A stretch of 34,759 nucleotides of DNA from Aquabacterium sp. (GTDB lineage: Bacteria > Pseudomonadota > Gammaproteobacteria > Burkholderiales > Burkholderiaceae_C). The notes below the pieces were generated by a model. That model did no database searches. It was not told the DNA's origin and worked only from the letters and a program-made list of their open reading frames with translations. The stretch covers positions 1-34,759 of the forward strand of contig NZ_JAQSDR010000019.1 of NCBI RefSeq assembly GCF_029946005.1, given 5' to 3'. A program made the position numbers and the translations under genes. Below are positions 16,201 to 23,692 of this stretch, in pieces. How positions within the stretch are numbered: position 1 is the first letter of the stretch; each line of letters begins with the position of its first letter.

Positions 16201-16662
16201 GATGAGCTTGATGTGCTGGAGGACTGCCTGCGTGCGCTTCAAGGGCAACCGGCCTTCACCCCTGCAGACAAACCAGGTGGCACGGCCAAAGCAGCGAAGA
16301 TCTTCGTGATCTCGCCGTTTCGCAAGGTCAAAGGTGCCTGCGACTCGCGGATCAAGGACTCAGGCATCAAAGGGGTTGACTGCGGCACCGTGCACACCTT
16401 CCAGGGCAAGGAGGCTGAGATTGTCTTCCTGGTGCTGGGCACGGCGCCGGGGCAAGCCGGATCGGGCGCCCGGGCCTGGGCCTCGGGCAAGCCCAACCTG
16501 CTGAACGTCGCCATCACGCGGGCCAAGCGTCGCCTGTACGTGATTGGTGATGCGGCGCAATGGGGTGGGCTGAACCACTTCGCTGAACTGCACCAGGCGT
16601 TGCCTATCCGCCGGTCGCCTCGCAATGAAATAGGCATGGCTCAGGCTGCCGTGTCGCCCTGA
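13222..16662 (+). CDS. Large superfamily 1 (Upf1-like) helicase
   Basis: A 1146-residue ATP-dependent DNA or RNA helicase. The Walker A motif is GPPGTGKT at 341-348, Walker B is DEAG at 834-837, motif III is GDPLQ at 858-862, motif IV is around LRTHRRCDDPMF, motif V is TVHTFQGKEAEIVF, and motif VI is NVAITRAKRR at 1095-1104. This set fits the AAA_11/AAA_12 SF1B group. The roughly 480 residues between Walker A and B hold two long predicted coiled coils (about 537-630 and 654-712). The N-terminal 300 residues (FWRDLEVFNIPTAP and on) form a conserved-looking domain I cannot name. No nuclease motif is seen. The start is TTG with GAGG seven bases upstream. It is divergent from the parB-like gene. 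The role is unknown; DNA maintenance of the island or phage defence are both possible. Confidence 0.85.
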   Translation: MNASATTALSVLSFWRDLEVFNIPTAPSAKDGTDQVKIATPKRGSLLPWQSAEFRPTEAHGYIHVVYVGVADTEDLSRLMLQAVFPDQDLSERERQQRAPGNGWLAAFVANEHGVPKLDSYLPASFAHGVDALWHSQSLDNINARLMRARDEFGQRRHRMSQVSADHAPKPSPDTKTIADGETSANHAPPGPLTWADLDEEVATVLKLLGAGADAPDMAWRVVVRVTRVKRRYLDANLDAATDYLNSFYLDDLDRLITQARKNKPFGKALGCYLGAPLEDSQRIDILEHHAAMGELVSVARLPSARWPAPAKAPLALAQQAAVAQVLHALGREGGTLGVNGPPGTGKTTLLCDVIAEVVTERARKIAALNRPADLFDDSVKVAGKNFFPLKTKVVGGTSIVVTSTNNNAVKNITQELPARQKVAEEFGPVAYFDKVIREVFAAQKVVDDDKQPIDCWGLVAAALGNAGNRRSFAKGFFRADYTGPRRAEKGLSDAAQADGVDPDAAGNSSAPSLPAQALPPSMKQLLEAADKDYPRYQAEWHAARKVFLGLLDEFEARRAVLLLAEKAALRIDDCRDRLDAQRAAVHSLSGRIDLASQDLVNRRDKLSIQRALVESRQATLMQLRSHGLPNLWDKLCALFGRESARMRTQRQALAEPTVALAQAAEALAELAREAAVAQALLDKLQAQHHTLVLEQQAVARELASHQRALQAGHDTGAQHFPDARLWALPPGERHRASVAVSPALDTLRARIFLQAIELHRLTVMANAGKFIGNLKAVDGMLTGALKEQLPLEQRPLLWDAFFFIVPVVSTTLASFDRLFMGMGQDSLGWLLIDEAGQATPQSAAGALWRSQRAVLVGDPLQIEPVFTVPLGLVEELRQRHGVPALWSPKDEPVQTLADRFTRHGSWVAASVGASAADDSSAQRLWTGMPLRTHRRCDDPMFTIANRIAYAGQMVHGRVDEQGHPKKGAFSCVLGESAWLNVQATRSQHPVVQDELDVLEDCLRALQGQPAFTPADKPGGTAKAAKIFVISPFRKVKGACDSRIKDSGIKGVDCGTVHTFQGKEAEIVFLVLGTAPGQAGSGARAWASGKPNLLNVAITRAKRRLYVIGDAAQWGGLNHFAELHQALPIRRSPRNEIGMAQAAVSP

Positions 16663-16680
16663 TACGCACGGGTTGTGTCG

Positions 16681-17835
16681 ATGCGGGTGTCTGAACAGGA
16701 TGTGTCCGACGCGAGTCGGCAGGTCACTGCGGCACGCAGCGAAGCCTTGGCTGCCAGTTCGGATCGATCCGTAGCCCTCTCCGAAGCATTCACACGAGGA
16801 CTGAGCAGCCTTCGCTCTGGCCGCAGCAGCAGCGGATCCACGTCCAGCAGCTTCGAGCAATTTGGAGAAACACTCAATCGCCTGGACCAGATCTCCAAGG
16901 GCATCGCCGACAGCACAGGGCTCTCACAGTCTCAGGTTGCACGTATCGCATTTGGCGCCTCTGGACATGTGGGCGTTGATGGCCGCTTCGCTGGCGCAAA
17001 GGCCAATGCCAGTGCTGACAAGAGCTACCTGTCAGGCCTATCCGCCGATGAACGCAAGGTGCTGAGCAGTTTGACCAGCGAGCAAATCGCCGACTTCAAG
17101 CAATTCGGTGACCGCGTGTCCCGAGATTCGAGCTTCATCAACACCATCAGCAACGACTCCCGAGAGGCCCGCGACATCGCGTCCCGGCTCACGACCGCAG
17201 CGACACGGTCCGAACGCGCCGAGGCGAGCCTTGCTGAACGTACCGCTTTATCTGAACGCATGACCAGCGCCTACGAAAGAGGCGAAACCATCTCCATCGA
17301 CATCGCTCAAGATCCTCACAACCTGGCGATGTTCACGCGCTATGCCGAACAATATGGTGGTGACAGCAGCGCAGCACACACACTGATGGCTGCCGAACTG
17401 GCCAGACAGTCCCTCAAGCCCAATCGCGTGTTCTCCGATGGCACCGCCTTGCCCGCCTCGTTTAAAGACATCCAACACCGATACAGCCAGGATAAAGATG
17501 ACAACGTCTTGAGTCCCACCATCGAAGATCGCCACCGGGGCAATGACGGACAGGTTTCTCGTTTCGGACGGTCGTTACGCAAGGGCGAACCAACCCAGGC
17601 CACGGAACCATCAGAAACAAGACGGGAGGTTCAAGCCCGAGGCACCGCAATACGCGCAAGCGCAAAGGCCGGTCAAACCGACTTTGACGACAAGAGCGAA
17701 ATCATCAAGACGGACGACGGGACACTGGTCTCGAAAAACTCCTTGCTCAAACAGTCTGGAGCGCAGGTCATCAATGATGCTGAAGCGACCATCGATACAG
17801 CTACTGGCGCTGTGAAAGATCTTCTCAAAAAATAG
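16681..17835 (+). pseudogene. traG: TraG-type conjugation protein, C-terminal remnant
   Basis: This 384-residue frame resembles the soluble C-terminal region of F-type TraG mating-pair stabilisation/entry-exclusion proteins. It is rich in Ser, Ala, Gln and Glu, contains the segments GLSQSQVARIAFGASGHVGV and DPHNLAMFTRYAEQYGG, and has a helical acidic tail. The membrane-spanning N-terminal half expected of TraG is missing. The frame lies directly behind the helicase stop and in the same reading frame with no further stop between them, and there is no ribosome site at the ATG. I therefore treat it as a truncated remnant joined by recombination. Full-length TraG is about 900 residues or more. 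Confidence 0.65.
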
Positions 17836-18159
17836 TCAGCCCACGTCATCATGCCTGCCGCTCATGGTTGGGCTCACCTCATTTTCTGGCGGCTTCATGA
17901 ACGGTGGATGCCCTTTGTCACGCCAGTAGTTCGCGGCCAGATCCTCTGACGTCACGCCCATCCCTGGTATCGGATCCGGCTCCTGCTTCAAGTTCCGTCT
18001 TCCGCCGCCAATGCGGGTCAGCGCCCCACCGATGGCCGTGCCAAAAAGCACACCGATACAGATCATGACCACCCGCAGCCCCCAGCCATCCATCACTGCT
18101 GAGAACAAACCCACCAAGCCACCCAAAGCGATGAAGCCAACGAAGATTAGTTTTCGCAT
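17836..18159 (-). CDS. Small membrane protein of unknown function
   Basis: A 107-residue protein. Residues 3-20 and 29-49 form two hydrophobic segments with glycine-rich faces (VGFIALGGLVGLF and VMICIGVLFGTAIGGA), followed by a basic turn (RIGGGRRN) and a hydrophilic tail with MGVTSEDLAANYWRDKGHPP. A strong GAGGTG ribosome site precedes the ATG at 18159, which is why I choose it over the upstream one. Its stop codon directly abuts that of the TraG remnant on the other strand. I do not recognise the family. Its position next to TraG suggests a conjugation-module accessory such as an entry-exclusion protein, but that is a guess. Confidence 0.6.
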   Translation of the reverse strand: MRKLIFVGFIALGGLVGLFSAVMDGWGLRVVMICIGVLFGTAIGGALTRIGGGRRNLKQEPDPIPGMGVTSEDLAANYWRDKGHPPFMKPPENEVSPTMSGRHDDVG

Positions 18160-18227
18160 GTGAACACCTCGCGCCAAATAGGTTATTGCCATTCTGGGAT
18201 GCCAGCAACCCCTTCAGCTCTTTGCGA

Positions 18228-19463
18228 TCAGGACGCCGCATCAGGAGAGGTTGGGGGAATAGCCAGCCGATCGATCTGGTCCGCCAGATATTGCAGTGCA
18301 CGACGACGCTCGTCAGCCAACTCGTGGTGGTGATAGGCTGCCGCCGTCTTGTTTCGTTCTGTGTGCGCAAGCAAAAGCTCAACCACATCACGCCCGAAGC
18401 CATGCTCGCGAAGCAAGGTTGCACCCGTCCCGCGAGTTCCGTGCGGGGAAAAATCCGGCACACCAAAATCAAGCCGTTTGAAGAAGTGATTGAGCGTGGC
18501 ATCGCCAAGCGGCACCGATCTGCGCAGCACTGACGGGAACACATAAGCATCCGGCTCCCGACCAAACGACTCCAAGAGGCGCAGCAACTCCACGGCCTGG
18601 CGTGAAAGATAGACCCGGTGGGCTTGCTTCATTTTCATTCGCGACGGCGGCAGATCCCAAATCGCCTTGTCCAGGTCGAACTCGCTCCACCGCGAACGCA
18701 GCACCTCCGATTTGCGGCACATGCTGTAGACCAGCATTTTGGTCGATGCGATGGTCACGAAATGCGCACCCTGGCGATCCACAGCCCGCCAGAAAGCCCC
18801 AAGTTCAGTCTCATGCAGATGCCGATGATGATGAGCCGGTGGCACCTGAATCACCCCCCGCAAAGGCAAAGCCGGGTTGACCTCCACAAGCAGTTTCTGA
18901 ATGGCGTAGTTGTAGACCTGCTGAATGATGGTGCGAACACCTTCGGCTGTCTGCGGCGTGGGACGCAAGGCCTCGATGATCTCCAGCACGTCAGCAGGCC
19001 TGACAGCACTCAGCAATTTGCCTCCAATTTCCGGCCAGACGAAGCGCTCCAAGCGAGACTCGATCTGCGCACGATAGGTGTCTGACTTGGTAAGCAGTCG
19101 CTCTTTGACCCAGCGCTTGGAAAAAGCCTCGAAGTCGTCCACCGGCTTCTTGCTCTCCTGCGCAATTTGCTTGCGCTCTTCCTGCACCCGTTTTCTGGTT
19201 TCGGCAGGATCAACACCGCGCTCCAGCTGGGCGCGACACTCAAAGTGCCTATCGCGTGCATCAGCGACACCCACTTCCGGGTACTTGCCGATGGTGAGCT
19301 CCTTGCGGGCGCCTCCAAAGCGGTACTGATACCGCCACGTCTTCACGCCGCCAGGGCTCACTTCGATGAACAGACCACCGCCGTCGCTGAGCTTGAAGAG
19401 CTTGCGCTTGGCCTTGGTGTTGTTGATTCGGGTCGGGGAAAGGGTGTAGTTGCAGCTTCTCAT
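18228..19463 (-). CDS. int: P4-type tyrosine integrase of the island
   Basis: A 410-residue integrase. Residues 1-90 form the arm-type DNA-binding domain of P4-like integrases, with KLFKLSDGGGLFIEVSPGG, then WRYQYRFGGARKELTIGKYP. The core-binding region spans about 105-200. The catalytic residues are Arg in SMCRKSEVLRSRW, the HxxR box as SPHGTRGTGATLL, His in LLLAHTERNKTAAAY and the Tyr at the end of that segment. Start at 19463 (MRSCNYTLSP); the upstream in-frame region overlaps repeats and is probably not translated. It is transcribed in the same direction as icd and begins about 200 bp beyond the icd stop, the standard layout for an integrase next to its attachment site. It should excise and insert the neighbouring island. 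Confidence 0.88.
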   Translation of the reverse strand: MRSCNYTLSPTRINNTKAKRKLFKLSDGGGLFIEVSPGGVKTWRYQYRFGGARKELTIGKYPEVGVADARDRHFECRAQLERGVDPAETRKRVQEERKQIAQESKKPVDDFEAFSKRWVKERLLTKSDTYRAQIESRLERFVWPEIGGKLLSAVRPADVLEIIEALRPTPQTAEGVRTIIQQVYNYAIQKLLVEVNPALPLRGVIQVPPAHHHRHLHETELGAFWRAVDRQGAHFVTIASTKMLVYSMCRKSEVLRSRWSEFDLDKAIWDLPPSRMKMKQAHRVYLSRQAVELLRLLESFGREPDAYVFPSVLRRSVPLGDATLNHFFKRLDFGVPDFSPHGTRGTGATLLREHGFGRDVVELLLAHTERNKTAAAYHHHELADERRRALQYLADQIDRLAIPPTSPDAAS

Positions 19464-19490
19464 GATGTTTCCGCAGGTCGTTTTGCCATC

Positions 19491-19551
19491 CCTCCAAATG
19501 GAGGAATTTGGAGGATTTCTCCCCCAAATACCCTCCAGAATCCCCTCCAAA
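19491..19551. repeat. Clustered CCTCCAAA repeats, candidate integrase arm sites
   Basis: Within 61 bp the motif CCTCCA(AA) occurs at 19491-19498, 19532-19539 (CCTCCAGA) and 19544-19551, and inverted at 19499-19504 and 19507-19514. A one-mismatch copy CCCCCAAA lies at 19521-19528. The cluster sits 28-88 bp upstream of the integrase start, between it and icd, exactly where arm-type binding sites of an attachment region are expected. Confidence 0.65.
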
Positions 19552-19590
19552 GTGGCGGGATTTCGTGGGCTGCCGTGAGACGAGCTGAAA

Positions 19591-19629
19591 CAAAAAGCCC
19601 CTGACTTTCACTAGGAAAATCAAGGGCTT
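19591..19629 (-). terminator. Rho-independent terminator of icd
   Basis: Read on the minus strand, AAGCCCTTGA pairs with TCAGGGGCTT (one wobble), and the inner TTTC/GAAA extends the stem around a CTAGT loop. A T run follows directly. It lies 32 bp after the icd stop. It also lies between icd and the arm-like repeats, so the attachment core may overlap it. Confidence 0.8.
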
Positions 19630-19660
19630 ACGGGGCGTCATGAGACGCGGTGAAGCTAGT

Positions 19661-20914
19661 TCACATGTGGTCGATCATCACCTGACCAAACCCTGAGCAC
19701 GACACCTGCGTCGCGCCATCCAGCAAGCGCGCAAAGTCATACGTCACCTTCTTGCTCAGGATGGATTTCTCCATCGACGAGATGATCAGGTCAGCCGCCT
19801 CGAACCAGCCCATGTGGCGCAGCATCATTTCGGCCGACAGGATTTCGGAACCGGGGTTCACGTAGTCCTTGCCTGCGTACTTGGGTGCCGTGCCGTGCGT
19901 GGCTTCGAACATGGCCACCGAGTCCGACAGGTTGGCGCCCGGCGCGATGCCGATGCCGCCCACTTGCGCTGCCAAAGCGTCAGAGATGTAGTCGCCGTTC
20001 AGGTTCAACGTGGCGATCACGCTGTACTCGGAAGGACGCAACAAGATCTGCTGCAGGAAGGCATCGGCGATCGCGTCTTTGACGATGATGTCCTTGCCCG
20101 TCTTGGGGTTCTTGAACTTGGCCCAAGGGCCGCCATCGATCAATTCGGCGCCGAACTCGCGTTGGGCCAAGGCGTAGCCCCAGTCACGGAAGCCACCTTC
20201 GGTGTACTTCATGATGTTGCCCTTGTGCACGATGGTCACGCTGGGCTTGTCATTGTCGATCGCGTATTGCAGGGCCTTGCGCATCAGGCGCTCGGTGCCT
20301 TCGATGGACACGGGCTTGATGCCGATGCCGGAAGTTTCCGGGAAGCGGATCTTCTTGACGCCGAATTCGGTTTGCAGGAAAGCGATCAGCTTCTTGGCCT
20401 TGTCGCTCTTGGCTTCGAATTCGATGCCGGCGTAGATGTCTTCCGAGTTCTCGCGGAAGATCACCATGTCGATTTTTTCGGGCTCTTTCACGGGCGAAGG
20501 CACGCCCTTGAAGTAAGTGACCGGACGCAAGCAAACGTACAGGTCGAGCTCTTGGCGCAGGGCCACATTCAAGGAACGGATGCCACCGCCCACAGGCGTG
20601 GTCAGCGGGCCCTTGATGGACACCACGAAGTCCTTGAGGACCTTCAGGGTTTCTTCAGGCAGCCACACGTCGGGGCCATAAACCCGGGTGGATTTCTCGC
20701 CAGCGTAGATCTCCATCCAATGGATCTTGCGCTGCCCACCATACGATTTCTCAACAGCCGCATCCACGACCTTGATCATCACGGGCGTGATGTCGAGACC
20801 CGTGCCATCGCCCTCGATGTAGGGAATGATGGGGTTGTGGGGAACATTGAGCGAAAAGTCCGGGTTGACCGAAATTTTTTGCCCACCTTCGGGCACCTTG
20901 ATGTGCTGGAACAT
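19661..20914 (-). CDS. icd: NADP-dependent isocitrate dehydrogenase
   Basis: TCA-cycle enzyme converting isocitrate to 2-oxoglutarate, CO2 and NADPH in the cytoplasm. The 417-residue length matches the homodimeric bacterial type. Signatures include [14 protein letters not shown] near the N-terminus, the substrate loop [20 protein letters not shown] with the phosphorylatable-serine context [34 protein letters not shown] and the NADP-binding stretch [20 protein letters not shown]. The C-terminus ([15 protein letters not shown]) is complete, so any insertion at this end has preserved the coding sequence. GGAGA precedes the ATG. It is an ordinary core gene; its 3' end is a known insertion hot spot in other bacteria (phage 21 and e14 in E. 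coli). Confidence 0.97.
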   Translation of the reverse strand: MFQHIKVPEGGQKISVNPDFSLNVPHNPIIPYIEGDGTGLDITPVMIKVVDAAVEKSYGGQRKIHWMEIYAGEKSTRVYGPDVWLPEETLKVLKDFVVSIKGPLTTPVGGGIRSLNVALRQELDLYVCLRPVTYFKGVPSPVKEPEKIDMVIFRENSEDIYAGIEFEAKSDKAKKLIAFLQTEFGVKKIRFPETSGIGIKPVSIEGTERLMRKALQYAIDNDKPSVTIVHKGNIMKYTEGGFRDWGYALAQREFGAELIDGGPWAKFKNPKTGKDIIVKDAIADAFLQQILLRPSEYSVIATLNLNGDYISDALAAQVGGIGIAPGANLSDSVAMFEATHGTAPKYAGKDYVNPGSEILSAEMMLRHMGWFEAADLIISSMEKSILSKKVTYDFARLLDGATQVSCSGFGQVMIDHM

Positions 20915-20948
20915 GATTGTCGTCTCCGCGTTTGGCGTTTCCGTTAAA

Positions 20949-20973
20949 ACACTGCCATGGATGTCGGCAGTGT
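20949..20973. promoter_or_regulatory. Hairpin/operator-like repeat upstream of icd
   Basis: ACACTGCC (20949-20956) and GGCAGTGT (20966-20973) are perfect complements around a nine-base centre, in the divergent region between icd and the DUF192 gene. It could be a regulator site or part of the icd 5' leader. Confidence 0.35.
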
Positions 20974-21105
20974 GTCCTGAGAATTCTACGCGAGCCCCTT
21001 GGCCAGTACGTTAAAAAGAAGCAACTCGCAAGCCAGTGCTTTTTTGCCAATAATCACAGCCGCCCGAGACAGCGAATCCTGCATGCCACAAGGACCCCTA
21101 TTTTG

Positions 21106-21579
21106 ATGAGCGACCACATGAAAACGACGACCCGGCGGCTGGCCATGGCCCTTTGGGCCAGTGCGCTGACTTGCATGCCTGCCTTGGCCCAGGACGGGCC
21201 CCAGCAACTGCCGACCGTGATGCTGGGCATCAGCTTCCACAACATCAAGGCTGAAGTGGCCGTGACTCCGAAACAGCACGAAATTGGTTTGATGCACCGC
21301 ACCAGCATGGGGCCCAATGACGGCATGATCTTCGTCTTCGAGCAGGCTGGTCAGCAATGTTTTTGGATGAAAAACACCCTGATCCCCCTGTCGGTGGCTT
21401 TCATCTCCGACGACGGCACCATCGTCAACCTGGACGAGATGAAGCCCGAAACGCTCAACCCGCATTGCTCGACCAAGCCGGTGCGCTACGTGCTGGAAAT
21501 GAACACCGGCTGGTTCAGCAAGCGCGGCTTGAAGGCAGGCATCAAGGTCAAGGGCCAGCCCTTCAACATGACCAAGTGA
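21106..21579 (+). CDS. DUF192 family exported protein
   Basis: A 157-residue protein with an N-terminal signal peptide (MKTTTRRLAMALWASALTC, cleavage likely at PALAQ) and a single DUF192 domain. The domain is seen in the segments EVAVTPKQHEIGLMHRTSMG, GMIFVFE, CFWMKNTLIPLSVAFI and LDEMKPETLNPH, then RYVLEMNTGWFSKRGLKAG. The family's biochemical role is not settled. The start at 21106 has AAGGA upstream; an in-frame ATG at 21118 would give a more typical signal peptide and cannot be excluded. It is transcribed divergently from icd and converges with the patatin gene. Confidence 0.85.
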   Translation: MSDHMKTTTRRLAMALWASALTCMPALAQDGPQQLPTVMLGISFHNIKAEVAVTPKQHEIGLMHRTSMGPNDGMIFVFEQAGQQCFWMKNTLIPLSVAFISDDGTIVNLDEMKPETLNPHCSTKPVRYVLEMNTGWFSKRGLKAGIKVKGQPFNMTK

Positions 21580-21588
21580 GGGTCATCA

Positions 21589-22536
21589 TCAGCGGGTTTT
21601 GGCCGCGATCTTTTCCTTGAGCGCCTGAAGCACACTCAAAGCAGCCTCCCGCCCGGCGAGGATCGACAAGCGGCGATTGCCAAAATCGCCGCTGCCAATG
21701 CCGGCCAACCTGGGCCGCATCACCACGTCCGCATCCTGCAGCTCGTACTGGCTGATGCTGTGGCCCATGATGTTGAAGGTTTGCAGCAGGATGTCCACCG
21801 CGCCTTTGGTCGGTTGCCCTTCCGGAATGGCCGAGATGTCAACCGCGATCACCAGGTCGGCGCCCATCTGACGGGCGTACTTCACGGGGATGGGTGAAAC
21901 CAACCCGCCGTCCACATACTCGCGCCCAGCGATGCGAACCGGCGTGAACACTGCAGGCACTGAGCTGGACGCCCGCACCGCCGTGCCCGGATCGCCTCGG
22001 CGGAACAGGATGGGTTGTCCGCTGTTCAGATCCGTGGCGACGATGCCCAGCGGCAGTGCCATCTGCTCGATCTGCCGCCCTCCGGTGAATGCCCGCACGA
22101 ACTTGGCCAGCGCCTCGCCCTTCATCACGGACCGGCCAGGAAACACCCAGTCGGTCATGGTGGACTCGTCCAACGTCATCGCCATGGACTCCAGATCGGT
22201 CGGCGTCTTGCCAGCGGCATAGATGGCCGCCACCACGCTGCCCGCCGAAGTGCCCACCACGAGATCTGGTTTGATGCCCTGCTCGTGCAGCACCTGCAGC
22301 ACGCCAATGTGGGCAAAACCACGCGCCGCGCCACCGCCCAAGGCCAAGCCGATCCGGGGAGGACGCGGCACAGGTTTGAGCGCAGATACCGCAGGTGGTG
22401 GCACGCCGGGCAATGGTTCAGTGGGTCGGGGGCTGCTAGAGCACGCGGTCAGCAGCAGCGCCAATGCAACGGGGCCAATCCGACCCGCTCCATATGCCAC
22501 ATAGGCATAAGCAAAGTCCAAATATGTTCTTTTCAT
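21589..22536 (-). CDS. Patatin-like phospholipase lipoprotein (RssA-like)
   Basis: A 315-residue predicted outer-membrane lipoprotein and serine acylhydrolase. The lipobox LTAC ends in Cys32, preceded by a hydrophobic ALALLL stretch. After a proline-rich linker comes the patatin core: oxyanion GGGAARG at 67-73, nucleophile GTSAG with Ser97, and the dyad Asp209 in DGG. The tail contains the usual ILLQTFNIMGHSISQYEL segment. The substrate is probably phospholipid or another acyl ester; this is not determinable here. The ribosome site before the ATG at 22536 is weak, so a later start (such as GTG at residue 13) is possible, though the lipobox is kept either way. It ends 9 bp from the convergent DUF192 gene. 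Confidence 0.87.
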   Translation of the reverse strand: MKRTYLDFAYAYVAYGAGRIGPVALALLLTACSSSPRPTEPLPGVPPPAVSALKPVPRPPRIGLALGGGAARGFAHIGVLQVLHEQGIKPDLVVGTSAGSVVAAIYAAGKTPTDLESMAMTLDESTMTDWVFPGRSVMKGEALAKFVRAFTGGRQIEQMALPLGIVATDLNSGQPILFRRGDPGTAVRASSSVPAVFTPVRIAGREYVDGGLVSPIPVKYARQMGADLVIAVDISAIPEGQPTKGAVDILLQTFNIMGHSISQYELQDADVVMRPRLAGIGSGDFGNRRLSILAGREAALSVLQALKEKIAAKTR

Positions 22537-22581
22537 TTATATGTGCGCGCTGATAGCATCCGCCGCTTCAAGACATTATTT

Positions 22582-22602
22582 GCCAAGCCCATGTGGGTTG
22601 GC
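22582..22602. promoter_or_regulatory. Palindromic operator-like site before sulfur genes
   Basis: GCCAAGCCC and GGGTTGGC form an interrupted palindrome in the divergent region between the patatin gene and the TauE gene, about 80 bp before the latter's start. A LysR-type regulator such as CysB is the natural candidate for this operon, but the match is by position only. Confidence 0.25.
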
Positions 22603-22682
22603 CTGCATCTGCGGCTTAGGTTGACTGCTGGCAGTGTCGCTGAATCTGCTTGACGAATGACCCCACAGCCCGGCGATCGTGC

Positions 22683-23657
22683 ATGAAGATCCGAAACTTA
22701 GACCTCTCCGACAACACGATTAATGCCGAGCATCAGGCCTTGGGGCTTCCGCCCGTTGAGGATGAAGTCTCGCACCCCTCAAGTCACCCGGTGTTGCGGG
22801 TTGCAGTGTTTGCGGTCGTGTTTCTACTGATCGCCACACTCGCCTACCTGTCCACCCGACTTTTCAACGGCCATCACAGTGCCAGCGGGCTGGATTTGAT
22901 CCTCGAAACATTGAATGGCAAGGAATTTTGGAAAGCTGTGGCGGTGGGCCTGTTGGCGCAGACTGTGGATGGCGCATTGGGCATGGCTTACGGCATCACT
23001 TCGACGACTTTCTTGCTCATGTCCGGGGCCTCTCCTGCCGTGGCCAGTGCCAGTGTGCACATCGCTGAAGTATTTACGACGGGCATATCTGGCATATCGC
23101 ACGTCAAACTTGGAAACGTTAATAAAAATTTATTCCTGAGACTACTGATACCCGGCATGGTAGGGGCCATCACAGGCGCAATCATTGTCTCAAAAGTTGA
23201 CGGATCTGCGATCAAGCCATTCATCTCCGTCTATTTGTTTTTGATGGGCTTGTATATCATCAGCAAGGTATTTAAAACCATCAAAACAAAGCGCGAAGAG
23301 CCCAGGCATGTGGCCAAATTAGGGCTGCTGGGCGGTTTTGTGGACGCCGTTGGCGGCGGTGGTTGGGGACCGGTCGTCACCACCACGCTGGTCGGAACAG
23401 GTCAGGATCCGCGCACCACCATTGGGTCGGTCAACCTGGCCGAGTTTTTCCTGACCTTCACCAGCGCGACGGTGTTTGCCGTGCTGGTTGAAGACGGCCC
23501 TTGGCCCACCGTGGCAGGCCTGGTGGTCGGAGGTCTTTTTGCCGCACCTTTTGCCGCCGTGCTGACTCGCAAATTAAGCACTAAAACCATGCTGGTGCTG
23601 GTAGGAACCGTGATATCCATCGTCAGCACATACAATATATATAAAGCGATTAGTTGA
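22683..23657 (+). CDS. TauE/SafE family sulfite/organosulfonate exporter
   Basis: A 324-residue inner-membrane protein of the TauE/SafE family. After a hydrophilic N-terminus of about 38 residues there are about seven hydrophobic segments, starting with LRVAVFAVVFLLIATLAYLS. The family's internal repeat shows as VDGALGMAYGITSTTFLLM in the first half and VDAVGGGGWGPVVTTTLVG in the second. Members export sulfite, sulfoacetate or related anions. Here it precedes the sulfite reductase gene by 35 bp, so a role in moving sulfite or sulfate, or relieving sulfite stress, is plausible. The start at 22683 is preferred over codons further upstream because the family-like sequence begins there; no strong ribosome site is visible. 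Confidence 0.85.
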   Translation: MKIRNLDLSDNTINAEHQALGLPPVEDEVSHPSSHPVLRVAVFAVVFLLIATLAYLSTRLFNGHHSASGLDLILETLNGKEFWKAVAVGLLAQTVDGALGMAYGITSTTFLLMSGASPAVASASVHIAEVFTTGISGISHVKLGNVNKNLFLRLLIPGMVGAITGAIIVSKVDGSAIKPFISVYLFLMGLYIISKVFKTIKTKREEPRHVAKLGLLGGFVDAVGGGGWGPVVTTTLVGTGQDPRTTIGSVNLAEFFLTFTSATVFAVLVEDGPWPTVAGLVVGGLFAAPFAAVLTRKLSTKTMLVLVGTVISIVSTYNIYKAIS

Positions 23658-23692
23658 TCGCATTGATACGTGCTCTCACCGAGTGACGCCCT

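Larger units (their letters stand above)
7084..19590. mobile_element. Plasmid/ICE-derived island next to icd
   Basis: This interval contains an actin-like segregation pair, two tyrosine recombinases, a large ParB, a superfamily 1 helicase and a TraG-type conjugation remnant, with no housekeeping genes. A P4-type integrase at the right end reads away from icd and is preceded by clustered arm-like repeats. No replication initiator, relaxase or type IV secretion ATPase is visible, so it looks like a reduced, non-autonomous remnant. The left limit is uncertain because IS elements occupy that side; the lipase pair could also belong to the cargo. Confidence 0.6.

Noticed and set aside
19814..20947. 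A 377-codon open frame on the plus strand
   Set aside because: Antisense to icd, which is complete and highly conserved.
21112..21122. Ten bases CGACCACATG shared with the icd 3' end, as a possible attachment duplicate
   Set aside because: The match is short, lies on the wrong side of icd inside the DUF192 gene start, and is easily a coincidence.
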